This document shows positions 43,062 through 54,919 of a DNA stretch of 64,000 nt, one piece after another; position 1 is the stretch's first letter, and each line of letters starts with the position of its first letter. Below the pieces are notes generated by a model, which was not told where the DNA came from, did not search any database, and worked only from the letters and a program-made list of their open reading frames with translations. Made by a program: the position numbers and the translations under genes. This DNA comes from Takakia lepidozioides (lineage: Eukaryota > Streptophyta > Takakiopsida > Takakiales > Takakiaceae), in assembly GCA_030704615.1 (NCBI GenBank), contig CM060733.1, forward strand, positions 50,592,001 to 50,656,000, read 5' to 3'.

Positions 43062-43935
43062 ATGGACCTCTTTGCCCTTTTCCAGGGTTGCGAGGCGTGC
43101 TCATGCATTGCAAATGCAAACGTGATGTGGTCGGGCTCCCCTTCCGCACCCCTTCTGCCATCATTTGATCGTAGGTCTCCAAAGCCTTATTCCTGCGGCC
43201 TTGTTGTGCATACCCCGCAAAGCATCGTTCAGCCATACCATTGCAAACTCCCTTCGCATCCTCGATGCACCCACATTTTGCATACATGTCCCACGAGGGT
43301 ATTGTTCATAATGACGTCGGGTACAATTCCAGCTCTGATGATGTCACCATGAACCTCTTTGCCCTTTTCCAGGGCTGCAGGCTCGCACAGGCATTGCATA
43401 TACAAACGAACGTGACCAGGTCTGGTGTTACCCCTCCCCGCATCATTTGCTCATAAGTCTCCAATGCCTCCATCCCACATCCATGCTAGGGAATATCCCG
43501 CGATCATCACACACTCCAGGACACAACATTTTGTTCAGCCATATTCTCAAACACTCCCTTTGTATCCTCAATACTGCCACATTTGGCATACATGTCCACG
43601 AGGGTATTGTTCAGAATGACATCGGGTACAATTCCAAATTTGACAATGGCACCATGGACCTTTTACCCTTCTCCAGGGCTGCCAGGCTCGCACACACATT
43701 GCAAACACAAACGAACATGACCCGGTCCGACCTCACCCCTTCTCGCATTATTTACTCATAGGTCTTCGAAGCCTCTATACCACACCCCTGCTGTGCATAT
43801 CCTCGCCCTTCCTGCATCATTTGTTCAAGAATAAGCTCAAGAAAGGTGCATCAGTTGCTCAAGAATAGGTCGCAAAGCCTCAATCCCACGCCCCTGCATT
43901 GCATATCTTGCGATCATCCGTTCCATGACACAAGT
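43062..43935 (-). pseudogene. PPR protein pseudogene (three decayed repeat triplets)
   Basis: Three diverged units of about 290-300 bases start near 43062, 43349 and 43652 (shared CCTCTTTGCCCTTTTCCAGG and CATGTCC-CGAGGGTATTGTT). The first reads MYAKCGCIEDAKGV, then AGYAQQGRRNKALETYDQMM, textbook PLS-type pentatricopeptide motifs of plant organelle RNA-editing or processing factors. A ~100-residue period equals one P-L-S triplet. Frameshifts and stops throughout; joined at 43062 to a retrotransposon. Confidence 0.7.
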
Positions 43936-44510
43936 TCTCACTGCTTCGGCTTGATACTACAAAAACATATGGTAGTGCAGGAGACAAAAGGAGGCTAAAG
44001 TCCCAGCCCTATGTGTTCACGGCTGAACGTGGGCAACCCTAAAGCAATTTTTTGAATTTTTTTAACTTTTTGTACTTTGTGTCATTCCATTGACACAAGT
44101 GCTTCATTAAATATAGATGGATGAGGTCATCCAATGGATGAACCCATTCATGTATATGCCTTAAGATGCCACGTGTGGTGATGTAGTCATATAAATATAG
44201 CTATAATACCTCCTGTAGTCATGTAGTCATAAGTTTCTATGGCATGTCGTGGTAGTGGTATAGTCATTTAGTCATAAGCTTATATGGCACGTGTTTGACG
44301 TGTAGTATTGCGTATGACTACTAGTTATATAAACTAAGCCTATGTTCTTGGTCAACAATGTTTGACCGCGGCTCCTGGTCATGTAGTAAAATGTGTGACT
44401 GCATTAGATTAAAATATATTAAAATATGCCCAACAATGAGTTTCATCACTTCGTAGTTACATATATATAGTCATTGTTACCCAGGTTTATATCACCCGTA
44501 GTCATAAAAA
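43936..44510. other. Spacer with ATGTAGTCAT-type short repeats
   Basis: Between the PPR and LRR relics. Several short direct repeats (gtagtcat, gtcatgtagt) from about 44180 to 44510; no coding frame. Confidence 0.45.
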
Positions 44511-44512
44511 CG

Positions 44513-45291
44513 TTAATCTGTAGTAGTGTATGTTGGAGCAACCCTCAAGGTAAAAGAGTCTGGCAAGCCTTTGAGTGCGGTACAATTCTTGAGCCACAGT
44601 CTTCGGAGATGAATCAATGCTCCAACGGAATCAGGCAAGCTCTCCAAGCTGGTACAAGAGTCTAGGTCCAACTCTTCGAGCTCTTTCAACAATCCCAAGC
44701 AGTGAGGCAACGCTTGCATGTTGTAACAACCCTCAAGATAAAAAAAATCTTAACACTTCAAGATTACCAATGGAGTCTGGCAGGCCTTTGAGTGCAGTAC
44801 AATTCTTGAGCCACAGTCTTCGGAGATGAATCAATGCTCCGACATAATCAGGCAAGCTCTCCAAGCTCGTACAAGAGTCTAGGTCCAACTCTTCAAGCTT
44901 TTTGAAAAGTCCCAAGCTGTCAGGCAATGCTTGTATGTTGGAGAAACCCTCAAGGTAAAAGAATCTTAACACTTCAAGATTACCAATGGAGTCTGGCAGG
45001 CCTTTGAGAGCTTTACAATTCTGCAGCCACAGTCTTCGGAGATGAATCAATGATCCTACGGAATCAGGGCAAGCTCTCCAAGCTGGTCAAGAGTCTAGGT
45101 CCAACTCTTCGACTCTTTCAACAGTCCCAGATAGTCAGGCAATGCATATATGTTGAAGCAACTCTCAAGGGAAAAGAATCTTAACACTTCAAGATTATCA
45201 GTGGAGTCTGGTACACCTTTGAGTGTTGTACAATTCCTGAACCACAATTTTTGGAGATAAGTCAATTCTCCGATGGAATCAGGCAAGCTCT
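44513..45291 (-). pseudogene. Leucine-rich-repeat pseudogene (disease-resistance type)
   Basis: The minus strand repeats a unit of about 72 residues (three 24-residue LRRs): ALPDSLGLFKKLEELDLDSC, TSLESLPDYVGALIHLRRLW, LKNCTALKGLPDSIGNLEVL. Units lie at about 44513-44719, 44733-45050 and 45095-45291. This CxxLxxLPDS style is typical of LRR regions of plant NLR-type proteins. Small indels near 44725, 45068 and 45095 break the frame. The CACTA element starts at 45292 and cuts the gene; no NB-ARC or TIR part is in the window. Confidence 0.65.
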
Positions 45292-45801
45292 CACTAGAAG
45301 AAAAACGTGGAATAACCACTGGCCCTTTAACCACTACTGTCTTTTTCCACTCTATAAACCAGTAGTAACCACTTGCCAGTGGTTAATCCCAATGAAATGC
45401 CACGGTGGCATCACATACAATGGTTGGAAGTGGTTTCAACCACTCAGTAGTCCACGTGTAATAATTTGTTTTTATTTATTTATTATTTATTTGGTAATAT
45501 ATTTTAATTAATTAATATAATATTCCACGTGGACGAGTGCAGTGGTACATTGTGAGTGGTTATAGACACCTCAGTGATGGGAAGTGGTTGAAACCACTTG
45601 CTACTCCACGTGTAATAATTCAAATTTTATTTGTGATTTATGATTTGGAAATATATTTTAATTCATAAATATAATATTCCACATGGACGGGGACAGTGCA
45701 TGTTGATCTTGAGTGGTTAAAGACACCTCATTGATTTGTACCACTTTGACAGTGGTGGAGAGTGGGTGGTGAAAGATACTGCAGTAATTGGAACCACTAT
45801 T

Positions 45802-46900
45802 CTAGTGGTTGCTCATGAGTGGTTGCCTACAGACAAGTGATTGGTACCACCTTTTGGGTGATACATGAAGAAATTTAAGTGGTTTGTGTAGCTGTGACAA
45901 ACTTTGAAAAACAGACAAGTGGCCATACCATTGTGACATGATGCTATTGAACAAATGATTCCAACAATAAACTTTATTTTCATATTCGTCACCCTCTGAA
46001 TCACTTTGCTCAACTGGAATAGTGGTCGGTTGCACAAACGCCGCTTGAATGGTGGCCAACATAGCCAGGTTTTCCTTATTTAGAGCCGTGGCACCATCTA
46101 ATGACCTAGGTATTGGCTGATTTGATAAGGTGGACGGTGCCTGAAGGCCATCGAAATCTGCATTTTCTCCAATGTCACAATGATCTATGTCCGCTACAAT
46201 CCTTTTTGCTCTTGGATCCTTCCAAAGGACTACCTTCCACCCTGAACTTGGGGACTCATCCGAAAAGAACACCTATTCAACTTGAGATGGAAAGATGAAC
46301 GGCTGATCATTGACGGGTAACATCCTCCCAAAATTTGCAAGTAGCTAGAAAACCATACGAATCCCGCTTCATTGTAGCATTTTGTCCAACGAGGTTGGCC
46401 CTCACCCAAGCACAACGAAATACAATGGGGTGCACTTGTCCATAATCCAATTTGAAGATCTCTTTGATGACCCCAATGTACTCCAATGGTGACATGACTG
46501 GATTTCTATCACGCACACTATTTTTGCTCTGTTGCTGGAAGACGGATGCAACTCCGGAATCAAAAGAGACAAGAAGACGACTTTCCGTATCATCCACTCG
46601 ATAATGATTTCCATATGCCTTCATGCCACGAAATGAAGCTGATCTCAATGAGGGGGGAATAGACAAATGAATTACATCTGTATCCTCAACACCATGCTCA
46701 GAGACATGGGCCTGGACTGCACAGCGTATCCATACCGGTAGGGGTGGAAACTCTAACAAATGGGGAGGGTATGGCACCGGAAGGCGGTGGTGACGTCGAC
46801 GATTGGCACGCCACTCACGAGCACATGCCTCTCTGTCTGCAGTGAACTGTGCCTTCTCTGTTGCATACTTTCTGTCACAAAATGACAACAAGAATGACAC
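45802..46900 (-). pseudogene. CACTA transposase C-terminal domain (DUF4216-like)
   Basis: Minus strand: YGNHYRVDDTESRLLVSFDS, SPLEYIGVIKEIFKLDYGQV, IVFRCAWVRANLVGQNATMK, then after a frame break WKVVLWKDPRAKRIVADIDH. This is the DUF4216 pattern (a new-ish protein, Y-G-x-I-x-x-I-x-x-L-D-Y, F-x-C-x-W) downstream of the CACTA tnp2 transposase in plants. A stop near 46306 divides it. Confidence 0.7.
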
Positions 46901-47134
46901 ATGTTAGCAATGAAGTGTTGCATTACTTTGCAAAAAAAACCTAGCATGAATGATACTTTGAAAACCACTGGATGAGTGAGCAGAATGACTTGTAAATGAA
47001 CATGCTCTTCCAAAAAGTCACTCACTTAGACATTCAGTTACTACAGAAGTGGTTATCATCACGATGAACCACTGACATTTGTGACTTTGTGGGTGACTCT
47101 ATTACACTGGTGACAGTCACAATTGCATTTGAAC

Positions 47135-48065
47135 TTAATATGAATAAGGTGCAATGAAAAGAAGAACTCGCTGCACCCAAGGAACCATCACATTGGTATT
47201 GTTCAGTACATACAAATGTGTTGCATCTCTCTCAGCTCCACTCATGTCCCGCTTTTTGCCGACACCTTTCAAGACCTCGTTCTCAACCCCTTCCTCCGCA
47301 TTTGCATCCCAAATCCGCCGTTGAGTTGCATCAAATGATTGCATATACTCACTCATGAACCCAATGGTCTCATCAAGAACATACCCTGCAGCCATACTCC
47401 TTTCTGGCTTTGCGTAATTCCTAACGTATCCCTTGAGATCTTTCATATAACGCTCCATGGGATACATCCACCGTGAAGACACTGGACCACATGTGTCTAG
47501 TCCGTCTACGAGATGAACTAGCAAATGGGTCATGACATCAAAGAAAGAAGGGGGGAACTCTTTCTCTAACAGACACAAGGTTATAGCAACATCTTTACGC
47601 AATGAATCTATTTCGTTAGGGTCCCATACTTTGGCACAAATCCGGCGGAAAATGCGACTCACACGCATAATGACCCCACGTGGGCCTGGAGCCATGCAAT
47701 GGCGAATACACACAGGTAAAATCTGTTGCATTAAAATATGATCATCATGGGACTTCATACTCGTCAAATGTTTCCTAGACGGGTGTGTGTGTTTTTGAAA
47801 TGCACCTGCAATCCCGAAGGAGTTTTGATAGCCCCCAAAGTATCAAGAAATATCGTGATTTCAGCGGGAGTGAGAACATACGGTGCTGCTGGTTTCATGA
47901 TACATGAAGGGTTTTGTGATCAGGCCAAAGCCACAAGTGACGTCTGATGCCGATTACCTCCATGTCGTTCCTCACCTTCACCATGTCATTCCGTCCGAAA
48001 ATCGTCTTCAACAAGTTTTCACAAAAAATCTTTTCGCAATGCATGGGATCCAGTAAGTAGCAATT
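47135..48065 (-). pseudogene. CACTA tnp2 transposase (DUF4218 region)
   Basis: Minus strand from about 48060: LDPMHCEKIFCENLLKTIFG, VKVRNDMEVIGIRRHLWL, then MTSMKSHDDHILMQQILPVC and the DUF4218 core LEKEFPPSFFDVMTHLLVHL, SSRWMYPMERYMKDLKGYVR, KPERSMAAGYVLDETIGFMS. This is the second half of the tnp2-type transposase. Stops near 47770-47950 show decay; the N-terminal half is absent, with only non-coding sequence from 48065 to 48500. Confidence 0.75.
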
Positions 48066-48500
48066 GGTGACACCATTTCAGGAACATTCCGATAGATTGC
48101 AGTCCTATACAAATCAAATTCCTTTATGAGCACTATATACTTCCATGTCTAAAGTGGCTGTGATGTATGGCAGTCCCTCCTCAGTGGTTCAAACAACTCA
48201 TTTAGTACATTATTAGCCTCTCAAGTGATGTCAACAACTTCCTGAGCATCATGGATACTACCTTTTACCACTCCACGAGTTATTAATGTGAAGTCCAATT
48301 TATATGCAGTACTGCTACTTTACCACTCGGAAAGTAAGAAATAACCACTACAGGGGCACTACCTTTTCCATTTACAAAGAACATTGAACTTAAACAAGTA
48401 CAAGTGTAGGGGGTACCTTCCAGTATGGTAAATCCCATAGGCAGCTGCGCCTTTTGATACCATGAACCTTGATTGGATGAACTTCAACATCAAGAAAAGC

Positions 48501-48570
48501 GAGGTTTACTATTTCATGAGCCCATGAGCCCATGAGCCTATGAGCCTATGAGCTCATGAGCGGGCATCCG
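48501..48570 (+). repeat. Element D terminal sequence
   Basis: GAGGTTTACTATTTC and a run of CATGAGCC/TATGAGCC heptamer-octamer repeats ending in CATGAGCGGG. Confidence 0.65.
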
Positions 48571-49002
48571 CGGAATTGGAATTTTCGTGCCTTTATTGAC
48601 GGTGTTATGTCCTCTTACCTCGATAATAGGGTCTGTTTCTCCTGGTCCAGGATGCGGAATGAGGTATTTCGGCGCCGTTATTCCACGTCACCACTGTAAA
48701 ACATTGTGCAGGACAGGAAAGGGACACAAAATTGTAGCCCTCACAAGCCATTGTGCTGACAAGGTAATATATTCAGGGTCAGACGACAGTTGAACTTGCA
48801 AACCCCAATCAACTCAACATCAAGCCCACATTGACATGACGCTCGAAATAAAAACATCAGGCAACCACAAGTTTTTATTTTGTACAACGACTACTCCGAG
48901 CTTCCATCATCAGAAATACCACTGCGGCATAAGAAACCTGTGGAACTACCATATCCCGGAGCCTGTGCCCTCCAATCACCCTCCACAATGATCCTTACCG
49001 CG

Positions 49003-49571
49003 CTATGCTGCTGAATTGACATCCACAACACGAACCACCGAGTCGTCGAACCACAGGTCCAGAATTAGAAGTGGTGCGGTAGTCGTCCACTGCGCATTGC
49101 CGTTTTCTGGATTAAGATGGCGAACATAAAGATACAAGATATCTATAGAGGTCACATTCGTGAAAACATGCAGATTTGGAGGCCTCCTATTGGGATCTCC
49201 TCCACAGCGTCGTGAAATTCGCAAACATCTAGGACAAACCTGTTCCGATTCTCCCTTAGTGTCAACAATATATTCCCTGGCCCAGAAAAGTGAGTGAGCA
49301 ACTCAAGAGCCCTATCCGGGAGCAAATATTGTGGTAGTGCAATATAGTTATGGTAGTAAGACCTCCAGAACTTGCCGCAGCAACATCTCATGATGAAGAG
49401 ACGAACACTCCGTCTTCCAGGTCTATCTTGCACAACAAGTATCCACTGTTGTCCACTGGCAGGCCTCACCCAAAGAGAATCCCACAGAAGTGCTCGGAAA
49501 CTCGTCACCCTGCGTGTACCTTCACTGAAGTCCAACTCCACCATAATGTCTCCCATCACCGGCTCACGCAA
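49003..49571 (-). pseudogene. Accessory frame near the element D end (unrecognised)
   Basis: Minus strand: MREPVMGDIMVELDFSEGTR, RALLWDSLWVRPASGQQWIL, RENRNRFVLDVCEFHDAVEE; after a one-base shift near 49200 it continues NLHVFTNVTSIDILYLYVRH and ILDLWFDDSVVRVVDVNSAA. It is about 190 residues, hydrophobic/polar balanced and possibly globular. I do not recognise a family. It lies 3' of the ParB-methyltransferase gene; I see no equivalent in element A. Confidence 0.4.
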
Positions 49572-49894
49572 TCGCGATCCTCCAATCCCGCTTCATCGAA
49601 TGCAGAAGGCACTTACACAGGGCGGCATTGAGGAAGTGTGCGCCCACCGGGAATGGAGAGGGAAAAGTAATCACTGTTGTTTTTCAACACGGAGATGCAA
49701 ACATTGAAAACCCAATGCGGAAAACCTTCCCAGGTGATCTTCCCTGGGGCAACGGCAATACGTGCCCCCATTGGCCAGCAACGGCTACCCACACATGCGA
49801 TCGAAAATGACTAGGGCTAGAAGGGGCTTGACAGAGAAGGTGCCACGACATTACGGGAAGAAATTGTGCTAAAACCACCGCCGTCCTAAAACCA

Positions 49895-50190
49895 ACGACC
49901 TTGGTATTTCGGCGCCGAAATTCCCAAGAGCAATGTGGTAAAGTGGTGTTTTGGAAACATCCACCGGAGTATTTCGGCGCCGAAATTTCCTTTCAAAATG
50001 TGATATAGTGCCGTATTTTATGGCGCAGAGCGGGTTATTTCGGCACCGAAATACCCAAGTGGAATGCACTGAAGTGCCTTGTGCTGAAGGCTTCCATCGA
50101 ATATTTTGGTGCAGTAATTGCTTCATGGAATTTTACAAAGCCCATATTATGAAGGCGCACACTGTGCTATTTCGGCGCCAAAATTCCCAA
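49895..50190. repeat. Palindrome units 3' of the ParB-methyltransferase gene
   Basis: Five TTTCGGCGCCGAAA-type units near 49905, 49975, 50038, 50105 and 50170 (about 65-70 apart), each with different arms, followed by a spacer of GCACT/AAGTG type. Confidence 0.8.
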
Positions 50191-50433
50191 TAGAAATGTT
50201 AGAAACGGCAAGGTTTTCATGGCTTCAAGTTCACTGTTCGCTGACATGCATAAATGACTTGTAGGGTTCTTTACTTAAGTTTGCGTCTCTTCTGCTTTTA
50301 TTATTACATTGTGGTTGGCGGAAGAAATGTAGGCAATCGGACATGCAGTCTGAACACAATGATTTCAGAAATCGTCAATATTTTCATTAAGTGTTTTAGA
50401 ACTGTACAACAAAAGGATCCAAATCAGACTTTG

Positions 50434-53400
50434 CTATGGTGAGGATCCGCGATCACTGTCCGATGCATCCCCGGCCTCATGCAAGGATGACTGCCTTCCA
50501 CCTGCCTCCAAACCTGCACTGCAGCTACCGTTGTTACTCTGAGAAGCCCTCCCCTCAAAAATACCATCCTCACCAGCTGGAACTGTCCACCTGGGTGCAG
50601 AACTGTCCTCATCATCCCCCTCGCTCTCGGACGCATCTTCTATGACGAACTTGCGTACTCTGCCTTTCACAATTCCATGTTTGGCCTCACGCCTCATTAT
50701 AATTCTCTGCTCATTCCTGAATATCAATTGCTCAAACCGAGTAGGCCTATCCTCCCTCCTGATGGCTTCTCTGGCAGCCGTGTCTGCATAGGCTGGTAGA
50801 AAAAAAGGCTTCTGGGGACTCGCGAGAAACGATTTTCTGGCAAAGAATGGCCGATGCGATTCTATCTCATATCATTCTCAGTGACTTCTCCATCGGCTGC
50901 TAGCACAACAACACAGCCAGCGTCGTCCAACATGTTGGCTGCAAACCCAAATGTGTGGCTCCAGTATCTTTCGTCGTACTTGTTCCACCAGGGTAGTGAG
51001 CCCAGCCCCAATATCTCCTGCCCATCCGGGATATCCACAAGGATCATGTCGATGGAGGCTTTCACCGCCCTGCCCCCGACTGTGCTCTTTTTGCCGTGGC
51101 TCATCGCCACAAAATACTCCATCATCTTTGTGTAGCCAAGAGTGTCCTCCATATCATTGCCAGTGACCTTCCTCTTCCCCTTCCCCTGGTGGGCCTCGAT
51201 CGCCTTCCTCAATTTCGTTATCTCCAGCCTCCTGGTCAGAGCAGTTAGGAAATTTTCATTAACACACTCCACAATTGTGGGTGTTTTGAGGACTTCCCTG
51301 CCCGCAATGTGCATCGCACGGTAGGGTCTGCTAGGTGCATCCTCGCATAGTGATCTCTTCGCAACCGAAGCCCCGGAGCGCTGGCCCTTGTGAATTTTCG
51401 GACGAGGTGTGGCCCCCTGGGTGTTTTCCTGCTGGAAATCGTCGTCGGAATCCTCGTCATCTGGCTGACTATGTTGCTGCTTCTTCTTCTTGGGTGTGGG
51501 GGTCTTCGTCTCTTGCCCCTGTTTGCGCGTTCTTTTCTTCCTGTCCTTGGGCTGCTCAGCTGTCTGCTTCTCCATCTGCTCCTTCGCCAACGCTGCCGCC
51601 TTGGCTGACTTTCTCAGTGCTTTCTGCTTGGCTGCCTCCTCTGCTTTCAGTCTTTCCGTGTCCTCTGGTTGGGGATCCGATTGCGCCTTCATGGCCCTGG
51701 CATTCACTTCCTTCTTCAAGTTAACCTCCGAGAGGTCAACGGTCCCACTTGGCAGATCCACATACCAGGGACAGTCTACCAAATGTTCGGCATGCCACTC
51801 CTTCGCCATTACTTCCGTGTACATTGTACCACGACCTCCAGGTGTCCTCCACGCCAGGAAGAATGGTGGAACCCTTTGAATGGCTCCGGACGGAATGAGT
51901 GCAAAGTTTATGTACCTGCAATCACGAGGCAGTTCAACAAAAATCATTCTACTGATGCATCATGCAAGAGGAAGTTCTCAATGCACAAGGTATTTCGGCA
52001 CCGAAATCTGCAGTGGACCGTGCCCCAATAACTCAGAATTCACATCTTGCAGAGGTATATTTCGGCGCCGCAATATCCACCGCTGCTTAGGGAAATCATC
52101 AAAATTGCAAATAGGGGGATGTATTGTCAGCAGATTACCTGAACAGGACACGCATTGTCGCTTTGTCGGCACCCTCCTGCTCTTTGATGTATACGCTGCG
52201 TCTTGCCTTTGCAATTTCTCTGAAGAAGAGGTTTGCAAAGCGCCCTCGCCAGGACTGCACGTAGTTCTCCATTGTCTCCGGTTTCGTACAGTCGATCTGT
52301 AACTTGAAAGTAGTGGTGTTGCAATCCAATTGCTCTTGGGCATGGGTCAGTACCTGCAGAAGTGCAGGTTTCCAAAACATTCATGATTTGCGATGAAGTC
52401 TAACACATTGCGATGATTTCCGATAAAGTCCAACACACAGAAGAGTAGGAAATTATACCTGATGCCACCAAGTCATCACATTGAGCCAGTCGTTCATTTT
52501 GTCGTCTGTTGGCTCGATGGGAAAGTGGTACAACAGCTTCGTGTTTGTATGGCCGTTCCAGATTCGCAGCCACCTCGTCTGCATGGCCTAACATCGGTCA
52601 GACATAAGAACTTCATCACGAGAATCGTCAGATGACACAAAACAAGAACAAACACATGCTTACCTTCTCTGCCGGCTCAACACATGACACTGTGATGTGA
52701 TGAAGTTTCTCCATGGACATTTCCAGTTTCATGGGTCTGGAGTAATGTAGTCCTATCTCCGCCAGGAACTCAGCACCAAGACCAGGGTCAACGATTGCAA
52801 CTTGCTTAACAAGTTTGGACCTGTACTTGGTCCGTGATTGCATCCCTGCCTGCACAATGTGACTCTCTATCGACGCGTCCACCTTGTTGGGGGCATCATT
52901 CTCAAAGAACTGCCTTTTGGCATAGGCCAAGTCATCCCTGATGTTCGTCTGCATTCCTATACCCAGCGGATACAGTCAGGCCACTGATCCCTGCAACAAA
53001 TAGCATTAAATCGGGAAATTTGAGATGAACCTCACCGAATAGAGGATCTCAACCATGGCGTCCAGTGTTGGTCGGTACCAAGTGCGATCCGCTTTTGCAA
53101 GGGACTTCCTGTACAGCTCGGGATCAAGGGATTTTTGGAAGTCCGTCAGCGGTGCTGTTCCCACTTCTTGCACTCTGTAGAGCGTATATGCCAGATGAGT
53201 TTCCACGAAGGCCCTCTCTGTTACCCTGCCATGGAGAAAAAAATAACAAAACATCATGAAAATATGATTAAAAAAAAATCAGATTTCGGCACAGCAATCC
53301 AATTTGCAGTTGATAGAGTGCATGACAGTCAAGAACATTGTCTATTTCGGCGCCGCAATAGGCAGTACACAAGGATGTAGTTGTATACTTACAGATTTAT

Positions 53401-54668
53401 ATCCGCCATGGTACCCTTCAGCAGTCCTCTGTCCCTGATGTCCACCTTCACGACAATGCAGTCCACCATGTAATGCCAATTGATATCTTGCGGATGCATT
53501 TCAGCAATGTACTCTGTCCAGGCAAGCATCCTGTGGTTCCCGTCCCAAACGAAGAACATCTTCCCTTCCATGTGCGCGAATGTGGGATTAGTCTTCAGAA
53601 ATGCTTCAAACTCGGCATTTACAGTGTGCCAGTGGGGGCTCCAATTCTGAAGCTCCTCTGCAGTGGGGCCCCTTGTGACACCCTGGTCATTCTCAATGGA
53701 AACGTAGAATGCTGTCGACCCCCGTCTGTACCCCTCTCTGAAGTTGTGCTTTAGTCGATCGATGTCCCCTGGCAGTGCTTGCCTTACAACTGGAAGGCTA
53801 ACCATGCGACACAAAGGAACTTTGAGGTTCTCCGGATACACCATGGAGCCCAAAACGCGGCCTATGTTGCTATGAGTCTCTGCCAGCAACCTGTTTGCTG
53901 CTATGTTCATGTCTCGTGCGCTCATGAGCATACCCGCCACCAATTTCTTATTTCTATCACCTCTCTCACTTCCCTCACCCCTCTCACCAGCATGTCTACT
54001 GTCCTGGAGGTTTTGCTCCTCCGCAAGCTCCAGCAGATTCTGGTCATCGTCAAGTCGCACCACGCTGTCGTCCTCTGCTTCTGTGAGCTCAATGGGCCGC
54101 CCTTCTGCAAATCCGACTCCGACATCTCCAGCGGCCTCCACCGCATCCGTGTTTTCTGAAACTGCCTACAAACCCAATATCTCCGCTTCCGGTCTCCCTA
54201 GTGGTTTTACTGGTGAAGCCATGGGCTCCTTCTGCTTCCTCGGCTTCCGAACTCTAGGTGGGCTTTTCTGAGGCGATATCTGAGGTGTTGAATGTGGACT
54301 CGCCTACCTCGATACATTTCCACCTTGCGAGCGCAGCACCTGGGCAGGAGTATCCAAAGTTGACTGTGTTGCCTCGCCCCCCTGCGATCCCTCCCCACCT
54401 CCCATATCAAACAAACAGGAAAACATGACACACTGCACGCAGAAAAAAAATGTGTAAAAAGAATAGTGCGTATGTAGTGCTTCACATCCGTAAAGCACGA
54501 ATCTCTCACTGGTGGGCGATCCGAGTCTTTGGATAACGATGTCTGCATTTCCTGCATGAGACGGAGCTTAAGTCGTGTCGTTGGCGGCTTCCCAAAATCA
54601 CGCGTCCTCCTTCTCTTTGCCGGAGTCGCCTGACCTTCCACAAACTCTATGCTATCACAAAGTTGCAT
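50434..54668 (-). pseudogene. ParB-like / DNA methyltransferase fusion gene (element D)
   Basis: Exons read on the minus strand: about 54668-54500 (PTTRLKLRLMQEMQTS); 54141-53389 with the ParB-like domain (THSNIGRVLGSMVYPENLKV, GDIDRLKHNFREGYRRGSTA, then MFFVWDGNHRMLAWTEYIAE, where DGNHR matches the ParB D-G-x-x-R loop); 53230-53040; 52955-52665 (VDPGLGAEFLAEIGLHYSRP); 52585-52460; 52350-52140; 51915-50862 (FFLAWRTPGGRGTMY, CPWYVDLPSG, a K/E-rich linker, then ASIDMILVDIPDGQE and LDDAGCVVVLAADG, the motif IV region); 50820-50434 acidic end (RWTVPAGEDGIFEG). Exons are mostly open with good splice sites. However, the motif I exons present in A and C are absent between 50862 and 50820, so catalysis is unlikely. 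Neighbouring introns hold single TTTCGGCGCCG units. Confidence 0.65.
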
Positions 54669-54919
54669 AAGGAAAGGAAACGCAGGAGATAGTCACTGCA
54701 GAAGGGCAAGGAGCGAGAGAGCGAAGCGGTGGAACATGCAACCACTCTGCACGAGCAGATGCGTAAGCAGCCACGTCTCCCGAAGCGTTGCCACCGTCCA
54801 CCACTTTCTGCCGTATGGGTGATGAAGAGATTGCGACCCCTGACACGTTCGTATGATGAAGTCGACTGGAACACGATGCGTACATGTTCAAGCCACCAAT
54901 ACAAGATGCTTTATCCGAA

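Larger units (their letters stand above)
45292..48500 (-). mobile_element. CACTA (En/Spm) transposon, right end replaced by element D
   Basis: Starts with CACTAGAAGAAAAACGTGG, a standard CACTA terminus, inside the LRR pseudogene. Subterminal repeats of the ACCACTGG/CCAGTGGTTA type fill about 45310-45800. Two conserved coding blocks follow on the minus strand. The element is interrupted at 48501 by element D, and its other terminus is not seen. Confidence 0.75.
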
